This document shows, piece after piece, positions 33,256-43,259 of a stretch of 64,000 nt of DNA. Location of the stretch: contig CM031616.1 in the NCBI GenBank assembly GCA_018398815.1, positions 67,206,816 to 67,270,815 of the forward strand, in the 5' to 3' direction. The position numbers were made by a program, and so were the translations under genes. The notes beneath the pieces are model-generated. The model was not told the origin of the DNA. It saw only the letters and a list, made by a program, of their open reading frames with translations, and searched no databases. How positions within the stretch are numbered: position 1 is the first letter of the stretch; every line of letters starts with the position of its first letter. The stretch comes from Conus ventricosus (Eukaryota > Mollusca > Gastropoda > Neogastropoda > Conidae).

Positions 33256-33317
33256 TCGCGCGCGCGCGCGAGGTGTGTGTGTGTGCGTGCGTGCATGCGT
33301 GCGCGCGCGCGCGCGTA
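33256..33317 (+). repeat. Alternating CG/GT tract
   Basis: (CG)n at 33,257-33,269, (GT)n with GC interruptions, then (GC)n at 33,301-33,315. It is a near-continuous alternating purine-pyrimidine tract of about 60 bp, with Z-DNA potential. Confidence 0.9.
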
Positions 33318-33620
33318 CATACTTGTTGTTTGTTTCGTTATTTTCATTTGTGTGCATGCTTTTTTTTAAAAAATATATATACAAGATATGTGATTGATTT
33401 AGAAGCACATTATCTCAATCTTTCACGCATGAAGGAGTAAGGAGTTATCACCTATACCATATATTTGTTTTGTTTATTTTGTTTTGTTTTAGATAAAAGT
33501 GTTAATGAGTATCAGAATTTCCTACTTGTTGTGATGACTATTATCTATGATGATGATGATGATGATTATTGCAATTCTAATGATTAGATTGCGGTGTGCT
33601 GAACTGGTGGAACTGGAGAT
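33318..33620. other. Non-coding with (GAT)n
   Basis: GATGATGAT at about 33,547-33,567. Nothing else is recognised. Confidence 0.5.
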
Positions 33621-33644
33621 GGGGGGGGGGGGGGGGGGGGGGGG
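33621..33644 (+). repeat. Poly-G run (24 G)
   Basis: A pure G run. Confidence 0.9.
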
Positions 33645-34150
33645 CTGATACCGGTCAGGCTGACCCGCTGGCTCTGTGTGCCCCTCCTCTTTGGGAAGGC
33701 TGGCTGTGATGCCATTGGAACTCTACTGGACATAACAGGGGAGGAGGCTGTCTTGTGGCCCACATTTCAGCGGTGCGTATGTCCATGGCGTGAACACTTG
33801 GCCTTCAACCCAAACAGTAGCGCATATGCAAAACAACAATATCTTCACGCACATTTTTTGATCACTCCGGCACAAGATGAACTTGATCATCCACCGAGTC
33901 ACTGTCATGAATCTGCTAACTGGGATTGTTGAGCGAGTCTTTTGAGTTATGATTGGAGCACCTCAGTGGACTCATTAGCATGAATGCATTAATTGGTCAT
34001 TTTATAACAGTGTCATGCTCTGCGCATTTCTGAGTCGTACGTAGTCTGTCACTTACGGCATATGTACTTGTGATTATATTATCGGTAAGTTGATTTGATG
34101 ACAGCATGAAATGAAAGTTTTTTTGGCATAATCAGCATATGCTTGGTCTG
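33645..34150. other. Non-coding; one 84-codon frame
   Basis: An open frame at 33,678-33,932 (+) has non-repetitive composition but no recognised motif, and it is overlapped by an open minus frame. It is treated as chance. Confidence 0.35.
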
Positions 34151-34154
34151 TGAA

Positions 34155-34318
34155 GTGTGTGTGTGTGTGTGTGTGTGTGAGTGTGAGTGTGTGTGTGTGT
34201 GTGTGATGGGATATAATCCTACGTGTCAGCTATCTCTATCTGTCTCACTGTGTGTGTGTGTGTGTGTGTGTGTACGCGCGCGCGTTTATCTGTGTGTGTG
34301 TGCGCACGCTTCTCTCTC

Positions 34319-34348
<30 letters not shown>
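34155..34348 (+). repeat. Three (GT)n blocks
   Basis: GT tracts at about 34,155-34,205, 34,249-34,282 and 34,321-34,348, separated by CT-rich and CGCG-containing linkers. The Val-Cys frames are artefacts. Confidence 0.93.
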
Positions 34349-34350
<2 letters not shown>

Positions 34351-34559
34351 CAAATTGTTCAGAGATCTGTACGGTATATATTGATGAGCTCAGTAATCAG
34401 CAGAGCCCAGATCTCAGTTATCGCACTCCCTGACAAAAAGTGAAGGCTTCAGCGATGTCAGAATCACAGCACGATCACCTCATCAGTCACTTCAGTAAAG
34501 ACATGGCTGAACATTCTACTCAGCTGACTGAAACTTGACGAAAGAGCTACCAACTCAGC

Positions 34560-34560
<1 letters not shown>
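34349..34560. other. Non-coding
   Basis: Nothing is recognised. Confidence 0.5.

Positions 34561-34604
<44 letters not shown>
34561..34604 (+). repeat. Poly-C run (44 C)
   Basis: The longest homopolymer in the window, an uninterrupted run of 44 C. The complementary strand would be a 44-G quadruplex former; the C strand could form an i-motif. Confidence 0.9.
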
Positions 34605-35757
34605 TTCTCCCTCCCGCCGTCTTCAACATCATTCTGGTAGGACTTGTGACTGATGTAGTAGTAGGTCTGGATCATCTGAGAACGGTGAGCGTTGGGGGCA
34701 GGACCATCGTTAGTCTACGCTTTGGTCCGAGTCCACAGTTACAGTTTGGGCCCAAACCGCTATGTATTCCCTATTGCACCCAAAGCTGCACCTGGCTTTT
34801 GTGAGAAGATCAGCCAGTACCAAAGCATATTCACCGCGCAGTCCAACCCTTGTCCCATACCATACCTGACTCTGAGGCAGGTCTCATGTCCGTTTCTTTT
34901 TCTATGCAAGCACGATCCACATGACCCTGCAATTTTCCCTGTCGTCTGCTAGGCTTTTCACTCCAAAATCTTAGTGCCCTACCAATGGCGTAAAAATACA
35001 TGAAGTCCACAAGTTATGCATCGTTCTTCAATTTTTGCTGACATATGACATTGAACTAATTTACTGACTCCGAATTCTTGCTTCGATTGTTTTGTGTGAA
35101 TACTTGTTTTAATTGGTTTGGTGTGAACACTTTTCTGTTTATCAGTTTGGTAGAAACACTTTGTTGTGACCCAGATACAACACGTACGTTCTCTCTTTAA
35201 AGCACAGATCAGAGACATACAGTAACATGCTAAATTTATTCCTCGATTAACAACATTCACAGAGAACAGAAAAGTTAGAGCTTTTTTCTTTTTTTTTTGC
35301 TGAAGACAGTAAAACACAATAATACAACAGTATGGCACAGTATGGATGTGCATTTCACAACTTTCTCTCTCTGCAGACATTGAAATAAAAAAAATATGTA
35401 GGTGGTCCATCTTTCTTCCAGCCCCCTCCCCATCCCTCCTATTTAAAAAAAATTTTAATTACGGACTAACACGAACAGACAGCAGCTGCAAAAATCACTT
35501 TTCGTTACCTGTCTCAGAGAATCAAACTGCCACTTGTACAACCTACTAGAAGGATGTTCTGTACAATTCTAGATGATAACAAAAGTACCGTAAGATGAAA
35601 TCTAATTTGTCTCAAATTTATTTGCTTGACTATGTTCAAAATCAAAAAGGCTGTACCAGTCTTGAACAAATGTTAATTTGTGTTTGTTCATTTCTCCAGT
35701 TGTTGTTGCTGTATAGATGTGTTCGGTACAGGGAGTATAGGAAAGCTTGGAAAATCC
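34605..35757. other. Non-coding; unrecognised 143-codon minus frame
   Basis: The minus frame at 34,979-35,410 is the longest non-repetitive-looking frame in this half, but it contains a poly-Lys segment from a poly-T tract and has no recognised motif. No evidence of translation is visible. Confidence 0.35.
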
Positions 35758-35798
35758 TTTTTTTTTTTTTTTTTTTTTTGGGGGGGGGGGGGGGGGGG
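35758..35798 (+). repeat. T22-G19 homopolymer junction
   Basis: A 22-T run is followed directly by a 19-G run. Confidence 0.9.
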
Positions 35799-35854
35799 TC
35801 TCGGTATGCTCGGTGCACTCTGTGGTTTCTGCTAGGTGATTCGGTGTCGTAAGC

Positions 35855-35968
35855 AGCATTCGTTCGGAGTTAGGGGCGTGTATTTATTTCTCACAAGAGC
35901 AAGAGTTACCGTTCTTGTTCGTTATTTACTGTGAACTGTTCCCTGCCTCATGAAAGATTTCCTTTCAC
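35855..35968 (+). repeat. Dispersed repeat family F, copy 2
   Basis: Homologous to 25,446-25,562 (shared blocks GGAGTTA, AAGAGTTACC, GTTATTTAC, GTTCCCTGCCTCA). Confidence 0.7.
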
Positions 35969-36299
35969 AAATTCAGAAGCACCAACAACATCTGGAGGTG
36001 TCACTGCCTGCGTACGAGTCCTCATACATGGGAGGTCTCTTTTGGTAGATAATGAGGCCACCATGCGCAGGTGTTGATGATTTGATCCATACAAGGCAAG
36101 AATGAGTAAAATCAGAGTCCAAGAGTGAGATGCCGACCCTGACTGCTGAAATGCCGTTCTTGTCTGCAAACGTGAAGACATACCATCATGTTTTTCTTTT
36201 TTCCATTCCTTCAGTGTTTTCTCAGTTCCAGAGACCTCAGCGTTGAATTCCCTGTAGAGGGACTGACTCCACAGATTTGATTTTGTTGGGTCTGTCCTC
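35969..36299. other. Unrecognised minus-strand open frame (117 codons)
   Basis: A minus frame (35,948-36,301) has balanced amino-acid composition and a hydrophobic stretch (TLILLILAL), but its 3' end overlaps dispersed repeat F and no family is recognised. It could be part of an uncharacterised mobile element. Confidence 0.2.
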
Positions 36300-37125
36300 A
36301 CCTGTTCCTACAGAAAAGAATCCAGTGTAGAGGTACTAACTCTGCAGAATGGAATCCTTTGTAGATACTTATCATACTGGATGGAATCCCTTGTAGGTAC
36401 TGACCGTCCGGACGAAATTCCTTGTAGATACTGACTCTACAGAATGAAATCCATTGAAGGTATACCCCCCAGAGAGTGGAATCCTTTGTAGGTACTGCCT
36501 CTACAGAATGGAATCCTTTGTAGGTAGTGACCCTACAGAATGGAATCCTTTGTAGGTACTGCCCCTACAGAATGGAATCCTTTGTAGGTACTGCCCCTAC
36601 AGAATGGAATCCTTTGTAGGTACTGTCCCTACAGAATGGAATCCTTTGTAGGTACTGCCCCTACAGAATGGAATCCTTTGTAGATACTGCCCCTACAGAG
36701 TGGAATCCTTTGTAGGTAGTGACCCTACAGAATGGAATCCTTTGTAGGTGGTGACCCTACAGAATGGAATCCTTTGTAGGTAGTGCCCCTACAGAATGGA
36801 ATACCTGGTAGTCGACCCTGTAGACAGAGATCGGAGAGAATAGAAATCCCTGTAGGTGACCCTAATGAATGAATAACTTGTAGAATATCCTACGAAAATG
36901 GAATCCCATCCCTTCAAGGTGTCCTCACCTGTTCCTACAGAAAACAATTCATTGTAGAGGTACTAACCCTACAGAACGGAATCCCTTTTGTAGAATCCTT
37001 TTCGCAATGGAATCTCTTGTAGGCAGTGACTTTTACAGAATGGACTTCCTTGTAGGTACTGAACCTATAGAAAAAAATCCCTTGCACGTGCGTGCTGCCT
37101 ATACAGAATGGAATCCCTTCAAGAT
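36300..37125 (+). repeat. 32-bp minisatellite, about 23 copies
   Basis: The monomer is CTACAGAATGGAATCC, TTTGTAGGTACTGCCC. Units between 36,455 and 36,800 are nearly identical. Units before and after (36,840-37,125) are diverged, a typical pattern of recent homogenisation in the array centre. The block TCCTCACCTGTTCCTACAGAAAA occurs at the left end (about 36,295) and again at 36,923, marking an internal long duplication. Confidence 0.95.
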
Positions 37126-37192
37126 AGTGACCATGACAGCTGGATCATCTTCTTCAACTGTTTGTGAATCATCCTGCAAACGGCCATGCCTG

Positions 37193-37265
37193 ACCTCTCT
37201 GAAATACACTGACCAACCAAAGCAACAACAGGTTCATATGGGGAATCAAAATGATTCATTTTAAT
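37193..37265 (+). repeat. 73-bp segment duplicated at 38,029-38,101 (copy 1)
   Basis: It shares CTCTGAAATACACTGAC, AACCAAAGCAACAACAGG and AATCAAAATGAT.CATTTTAAT with the second copy, with about four differences. The two copies lie on either side of SINE A copy 2 and the 62-bp repeat. Confidence 0.9.
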
Positions 37266-37305
37266 GACAGGGCAAAACACAACGTGGTGTGAATTACTGA
37301 GAGGA

Positions 37306-37624
37306 CCCGCCTTGGCATAAGGCTGTGTCAGGCCAATTGACATAGGCTAGAACACCAAGGCTAAATCAAAATGTTGTTATGCTCTGCATAGTTATGCGGG
37401 GATTGTCTTCAGTTGTGGCAAGCTCCTAGCATAACATTATCTGTCTCCAAAATCCCCTGAAGTCGGAGTGTGGCTGCCCACGTGGCGGGGTAATCAAAAA
37501 CGGTCACACACGTAATGTTCTCATCCCCAGCTGATGTATTTGTACCGCAGTGTTCAAGTACTTCCGCTGTTTGGATGATCCCTGGAGTCTTTTAGCCAGG
37601 GTACGACAACGACAACAACAACCA
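37306..37624 (+). mobile_element. Core-domain SINE family A, copy 2
   Basis: Full length from CCCGCC to the ACGACAACGACAACAACAACC tail. It is flanked by a short direct repeat AGAGGAC (37,300-37,306 and 37,625-37,631), consistent with target-primed insertion. The core domain lies at about 37,458-37,514. Confidence 0.92.
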
Positions 37625-37839
37625 AGAGGACAACGTGAAGCAGTCCTTTGCCAGAACCGATCAAAGCAGGTCTCATGAGAAGGATTTCTCCATTACACCA
37701 TTCCACAAATTCTCTCAACCCACCCCCCTCTCTCTCTCTCTCTCAATCCCAAAGATGACTTGATTTGGTTCTCGTCGACTTGACGGACGAACAACAACAA
37801 CAACACTGTTCCTATTATTGCGTTTTGTTTTCGTGGAGT
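37625..37839. other. Non-coding
   Basis: A short (CT)n tract at 37,728-37,744 and (AAC)n at about 37,789-37,803. Nothing else. Confidence 0.5.
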
Positions 37840-38028
37840 TCATTCAACAGCCCTCTGTTGTGACCTTTGTGGTTGGCTTGGCCATACACAATGTGACTTA
37901 GGTCAGTCGAATGAAGGGCCCTCTGGTTGGCTTGGCTATAAACAACATGACTTAGGTCAGTCGAATGAAGGGCCCCTGTGGTGGCCTTGGCCATATACAA
38001 CATGACTTGAGTTAAGCAGGTAAAGGGA
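37840..38028 (+). repeat. 62-bp minisatellite x3
   Basis: Units share GGTTGGCTTGGCCATA, CAACATGACTTAGGTCAGTC and GAATGAAGGGCCC. The third unit is diverged. Confidence 0.88.
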
Positions 38029-38101
38029 CTTCTCTGAAATACACTGACGAACCAAAGCAACAACAGGTTCATATGAGGAATCAAAATGATCCATTTTAAT
38101 G
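38029..38101 (+). repeat. 73-bp duplicated segment (copy 2)
   Basis: The second copy of the segment at 37,193-37,265. Confidence 0.9.
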
Positions 38102-38869
38102 TTTTCTCCCAGCAGGATTTCAACGCGTAGTGAGCCCAGTCAATAGAGGTTTTCCTTACTTTGAGAAAACTAAGAAACAAAAGTAGCATGAAATGAACAG
38201 AGAATTGAGGTTCTAAACTTCATCTTCATTACCATCAGCAGTTCCTATCTTCTTTTTTCTTCTTCTTTTTTTCCACCTGATTGAAAACCTTAGTGTGGAA
38301 TTATGTTTGCTTTTGACATTTTCGTATTTTTGGAGTAAAAGAAAAAAAAGAAAGAAAAAGAAAAGAAAAGAAAACAAAACAAAAATGGAGAGGAAGAAGG
38401 GAAAAGAAGAAGACGATTCCTGTGAAGAAGATCGTGCACTGCTTCGTTCCTAATTCACCGATGGTCATCTGAAGACATGCAATCTACTACATGTGCTCCG
38501 TTTCCTTTTCGCCACCACCAGTACAATTTTCAGCTTCAAGGGACAGTACAAACTGACCACTGTCAAAATTCAGGGAAGTACACCTTTCCCAGGACCCTTT
38601 TCCAAAAGCTGCTAAATCTAAAAGTCTTGTTTCTTTCTACCTGTATAAACATGGCCCTCGAGAGAAACGTTGTTACCTAACCTTACAATGTCCACATCAG
38701 ACCATACTTAACAGAGACAAAGGCTCCTTAGGCTTACAACCTATAAAAAATGTTTCCGTATTTCTGATTATTTCAGCATTGTTACTAATTTTACCCCATA
38801 TTTCTGATTACTTCATAATTATTACTATTTTGCTATGTCATCTTCGATCTCTCAGTGGCATACTCCAAA
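38102..38869. other. Non-coding
   Basis: An A-rich tract (38,337-38,412) and unique sequence. No gene is supported. Confidence 0.45.
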
Positions 38870-39010
38870 AACTCACTCAGCTCTTCCACACAGCCACACG
38901 ACACGTCGTTGGCTGTCTAAGTACAGGCACTCCACAGGGAACATCAGTATCAGTTATCATGACAGCAACCACTGACACTGCACGCTGCAGACTCACTCGA
39001 CGGTAGTACT
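38870..39010 (+). repeat. Dispersed repeat family D, degenerate copy
   Basis: It shares GGCACTCCACAGGGA, ATGACA..CAACCACTGACACTGCACGC and the AGTACTTGG-type end with the copies at 32.2-32.6 and 55.2-55.4 kb, but is diverged. Confidence 0.55.
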
Positions 39011-39097
39011 TGGGGGTAAGTGGGATACCGATAAATGCACGACAGAACCTTCTGAATCCCTCGTTACTGGTTCAGGGCCTTTACAGAGCCTTGTGGG

Positions 39098-40375
39098 GAA
39101 GGGGGAGGGGGGGGGGGGGCACTACCATGATGAATACTGCACCAATCTTCCCCACTCAGAGGGAGGGGGGGGGGGGGGCACTACCATGATAAATACTGCA
39201 CCAATCTTCCCCACTCTGGGGGGGGGGGGGGGGGGGGGCACTACCATGATGAATACTGCACCAATCTTCCCCACTCGGGGGGGGGGGGGGGGGGGGGGGC
39301 ACTACCATGATGAATACTGCACCAATCTTCCCCACTCAGAGTGGGGAGGGGGGGCACTGCCATGATGAATACTGCACCAATCTTCCCCACTCAGGTGGGG
39401 GGGGGGGGGGGGGGGGGCACTACCATGATGAATACTGCACCAATCTTCCCCACTCAGGTGGGGGGGGGGGGGGGGGGGGGGGGCACTACCATGATGAATA
39501 CTGCACCAATCTTCCCCACTCAGGTGGGGGGGGGGGGGGGGGGGGCACTACCATGATGAATACTGCACCAATCTTCCCCACTCAGGTGGGGGGGGGGGGG
39601 GGGGACTACCATGATGAATACTGCACCAATCTTCCCCACTCAGGTGGGGGGGGGGGGGGGGGGGGCACTACCATGATGAATACTGCACCAATCTTCCCCA
39701 CTCAGGTGGGGGGGGGGGGGGGGCACTACCATGATGAATACTGCACCAATCTTCCCCACTCAGGTGGGGGGGGGGGGGGGGGGGGGCACTACCATGATGA
39801 ATACTGCACCAATCTTCCCCACGCAGGTGGGGGGGGGGGGGGGGGGACTACCATGATGAATACTGCACCAATCTTCCCCACTCGGGGGGGGGGGGGGGGG
39901 GGCACTACCATGATGAATACTGCACCAATCTTCCCCACTCAGGTGGGGGGGGGGGGGGGGCACTACCATGATGAATACTGCACCAATCTTCCCCACGCAG
40001 GGGGGGGGGGGGGGGGGGGGGGGGGCACTACCATGATGAATACTGCACCAATCTTCCCCACTCAGGGGAGGGGGGGGGAGGGGGGGGCACTACCATGATG
40101 AATACTGCACCAATCTTCCCCACTCAGGGGAGGGGGGGGGGGGGAGGGGGGCACTACCATGATGAATACTGCACCAATCTTCCCCACTCAGGGGGGGGGG
40201 GGGGGGAGGGGGGGGGGGGAGGGGGGGCACCAATCTTTCCCACTCGGGGGGGGGGGGGGGGGGGGGGAGAGGGGGGGGCACTGCCATGATGAATACTGCA
40301 CCAATCTTCCCCACTCGGGGGGGGGGGGGGGGGGGGAACCAACAATGATGAATACTGCACCAATCTTCCCACTCC
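39098..40375 (+). repeat. Poly-G minisatellite, about 60-bp unit x21
   Basis: The invariant 40-bp part (CACTACCATGATGAATACTG, CACCAATCTTCCCCACTC) is nearly identical in 21 copies. A G-run of 10-25 residues, in places interrupted by A or T, separates them. Almost all size variation is in the G-run. Each unit can form a G-quadruplex on the + strand. The 263-aa frame (39,307-40,098) results from the repeat and is not evidence for a protein. Confidence 0.97.
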
Positions 40376-40440
40376 TCACGGTTATGGTCAAGGGCCTGGG
40401 TAGCGGACAAGCCTCCATTCGGCATGGAGTCGAGGAAGCA

Positions 40441-41413
40441 GCTTGACCAAGCTCTTCCCTGTGAAGGACATCACCATTTCCACCCAGTGAGTATGAACTA
40501 GCTGAGAGCAATGACTTGGACACTTGACCAAGCTCTTCCCTGTGGAGGACATCACCATTTCCACCAGTGAGTATGAACTAGCTGAGAGCAATGACTTGGA
40601 CACTTGACCAAGCTCTTCCCTGTGGAGGACATCACCATTTCCACCCAGTGAGTATGACCTAGCTGAGAGCAATGACTTGGACACTTGACCAAGCTCTTCC
40701 CTGTGGAGGACATCACCATTTCCACCCAGTGAGTATGAACTAGCTGAGAGCAATGACTTGGACACTTGACCAAGCTCTTCCCTGTGGAGGACATCACCAT
40801 TTCCACCCAGTGAGTATGAACTAGCTGAGAGCAATGACTTGGACACTTGACCAAGCTCTTCCCTGTGGAGGACATCACCATTTCCACCCAGTGAGTATGA
40901 CCTAGCTGAGAGCAATGACTTGGACACTTGACCAAGCTCTTCCCTGTGGAGGACATCACCATTTCCACCAGTGAGTATGAACTAGCTGAGAGCAATGACT
41001 TGGACACTTGACCAAGCTCTTCCCTGTGGAGGACATCACCATTTCCACCCAGTGAGTATGACCTAGCTGACAGCAATGACTTGGACACTTGACCAAGCTC
41101 TTCCCTGTGGAGGACATCACCATTTCCACCCAGTGAGTATGAACTAGCTGAGAGCAATGACTTGGACACTTGACCAAGCTCTTCCCTGTGGAGGACATCA
41201 CCATTTCCACCCAGTGAGTATGAACTAGCTGAGAGCAATGACTTGGACACTTGACCAAGCTCTTCCCTGTGGAGGACATCACCATTTCCACCCAGTGAGT
41301 ATGACCTAGCTGAGAGCAATGACTTGGACACTTGACCAAGTCTTTCCCTGTGGAGGACATCACCATTTCCACCCAGTGAGTATGAACTAGCTGAGAGCAA
41401 TGACTTGGACACA
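40441..41413. repeat. 81-bp minisatellite x12 with five-monomer higher-order pattern
   Basis: The monomer starts ACTTGACCAAGCTCTTCCC and contains CACCATTTCCACCCAGTGAG, then GTATGAACTAGCTGAGAG. Monomers vary at AACTAG/ACCTAG and by a 1-bp deletion in CCACCCAG. In order from the left the types are A, Ad, C, A, A, C, Ad, C, A, A, C, A (d = deletion), so the unit Ad-C-A-A-C (404 bp) is repeated twice. Because 81 is a multiple of three, the minus strand stays open for up to 298 codons with a 27-residue repeat; coding is unlikely, since the 1-bp deletions shift the frame. Confidence 0.96.
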
Positions 41414-41485
41414 AACCCACGAGGAGCATGTATATGGAGGGGAAACAAGAACTAGGGTGGGTTATTTTTTTTTATCAATGAAAAT

Positions 41486-41611
41486 GATCAAGACCATGAT
41501 GTGGAGTTCCACTCTGACAAGGTGGTAATCAATGCTTCCTTCCATAACATATCCCTGTGTCAACCAGGCCCCAGAGAAAGAAACACCTGCAGTGTGGGTT
41601 AGGAAATTTGA
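41486..41611 (-). mobile_element. SINE family C fragment
   Basis: It resembles the middle of the SINE at 55,690-56,046: ATATCCC.GTGTCAA.CAGRCC, ACACCTGCAGTGT.GGT and the following GAAATTTG. Diverged, with both ends lost. Confidence 0.6.
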
Positions 41612-41693
41612 GCGACACTCAAACTGGACCCTCTGTTTTCAATCTTCCCACTGCGACACTCAAACTGGACCCTCTGTTTTCAATCTTCCCACT
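41612..41693 (+). repeat. Tandem duplication of 41 bp
   Basis: Two units start GCGACACTCAAACTGGACCC (41,612 and 41,653) and are identical. Confidence 0.95.
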
Positions 41694-42392
41694 GGAGCTC
41701 ATGTCACATTCCACTGTGGATTGGAGCCACAACTTCCAGGGCCGTAACCTATCATGCTAATGTCGTGAAACACGCTCAGTATGTATAGATGAACTCAGCG
41801 AAAATGGGCCTCGTTTGGGAAGTGTTCACGAATTGGCAAGGAAAACAAGCAGGCGAAAATGGGCAGTGGGGGATCAAGGCTCACGACAGCCAGACCTCCC
41901 AACTTTCAGGGGGGTCATGCGCACGCTTGTACTGAGCAGTGCCAAGGTCTCCAGCTCAAAGGAGACGGTATCGCCATGGCGACTGCTACAGGTCAACCGT
42001 AGACGGTTACGACCGCATGGACCCAGGCTCTAGACAGAATTTACTTCTACTGAAGGGACTAAATATTGGGCTTGGTAACAATTCTGAAAAGACCCTCAAG
42101 AAAGAGTGCTGAAACATAGGTGAACACTCTATAAAGCGTAGGTAAACATCATACAAAGTACAGCACCATAGCAGCTGTAAAGAGGTGTCCATTTTCGTGG
42201 TCACGGATGAAATCCGACCTATAAACAATCAGAAAATGTCTTTCAGGCCTACACAAAATTTGTTCCTCGCATGGGAAAATTATTTCCTGCTTTTTGTCTC
42301 CGTGTGCCTCCATCATGACGTGAAGTCACCAGAGCTGTGTTGTCTGTCTACCCTTCTGCATTAATTCGCAAGGAAACGTTGTCTTAGGTGAG
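41694..42392. other. Non-coding
   Basis: Unique sequence with no gene supported. A GTCTTAGGTGAG block at 42,381-42,392 is the left target duplication of the SINE fragment that follows. Confidence 0.45.
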
Positions 42393-42501
42393 ATTCTTCT
42401 TCTTCTTCTGCGTACGCAGGCTGATACTCCTGCGGACACTCCCTGTATAGACAGGCAGGTATTAATCCCATCTCCTCAACAAATGGAGTGGACTTTTGTG
42501 T
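42393..42501 (-). mobile_element. 5'-truncated SINE family B with target duplications
   Basis: 109 bp matching the 3' end of the SINE at 14,030-14,452 (GGAGTGTCC...GTCTATACAGGGAG on minus). It ends in a (GAA)n tail (42,393-42,409 on the other strand) and is bounded by the direct repeats GTCTTAGGTGAG (42,381-42,392) and GTCTTAGGATGAG (42,502-42,514). It was therefore inserted already truncated. Confidence 0.9.
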
Positions 42502-42514
42502 GTCTTAGGATGAG

Positions 42515-42829
42515 GTAAATCTGCATGATCGTCACTTTGGACAAAACGAAAGAAACTAATACAATACAAAACCATACACAACCCCTCCCCCTCCACCGTT
42601 TCCTCTCTCGTCTCTTTCAAATGCGTTTCTGCAGAGAAGACAATATATCAGCAAAACAAAACAAAACCAAACACACAAAAAAAACTTTATACAGTGAAGA
42701 GATATCTTTGCTTATCCAGTTTGCTGTCATCTTACTTATAAAATCTTTCACAAGCCCCACCCCACTTCTCTCTGTAAGTATGTACAGCAGATTCCAGTAT
42801 TCTGGAGTTGGTAGCAAAAACCGGACTGT

Positions 42830-42868
<39 letters not shown>

Positions 42869-43028
42869 ATTGGTTGATTGATTGATCGATCTTGAATACG
42901 CAGGGATGAAGATTTTAGGCCAAGTCTTACAATCTCTCCTTGTCAAGCATACATCATTTCAACACATTATATCATTCTTACTGACAATTCAACAGAGCAA
43001 CGTTGTGATGTAATTATACACAGACAGA
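42515..43028. other. Non-coding with (GA)n
   Basis: A (GA)n tract at 42,834-42,864. Frames of 109-118 codons are unrecognised. Confidence 0.45.
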
Positions 43029-43088
43029 GAGACAGAGACTCAGAGAGAGAGAGAGAGAGAGAGAGAGTGAGTGAGAGAGAGAGAGTGA

Positions 43089-43128
<40 letters not shown>

Positions 43129-43259
43129 AAGAAGAAGAAGAAGGAGAGAGAAGAACGATGAGAAGAAGAAGAAGGAGAAGGAGGAGGAGAAGAAGAAGAA
43201 GAACGAGGAGATGAAGAAGAAGGAGGAGGAGGAGGAGGAGGAGGAGAAGAAGAGGAGCT
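43029..43259 (+). repeat. 230-bp purine tract: (GA)n then (GAA)n/(GGA)n
   Basis: Almost entirely A and G on the + strand, with very few interruptions. (GA)n at 43,041-43,128 passes into GAAGAAGAAG and GGAGGAGGAG. Long mirror-symmetric purine tracts of this kind can form triplex (H-DNA). Confidence 0.95.

Noticed and set aside
34979..35410. 143-codon minus-strand frame as a gene
   Set aside because: It includes a poly-Lys stretch from a poly-T tract, matches no family and has no splice or start context.
39307..40098. 263-codon Gly-rich frame
   Set aside because: It exists only because the 60-bp poly-G unit keeps one frame by chance over many copies, and different copies switch frame with G-run length.
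40552..41448. 298-codon frame with a 27-residue repeat
   Set aside because: 81 bp is a multiple of three, so any open monomer stays open. The 1-bp deletions in two monomers shift the register and no flanking gene structure is seen.
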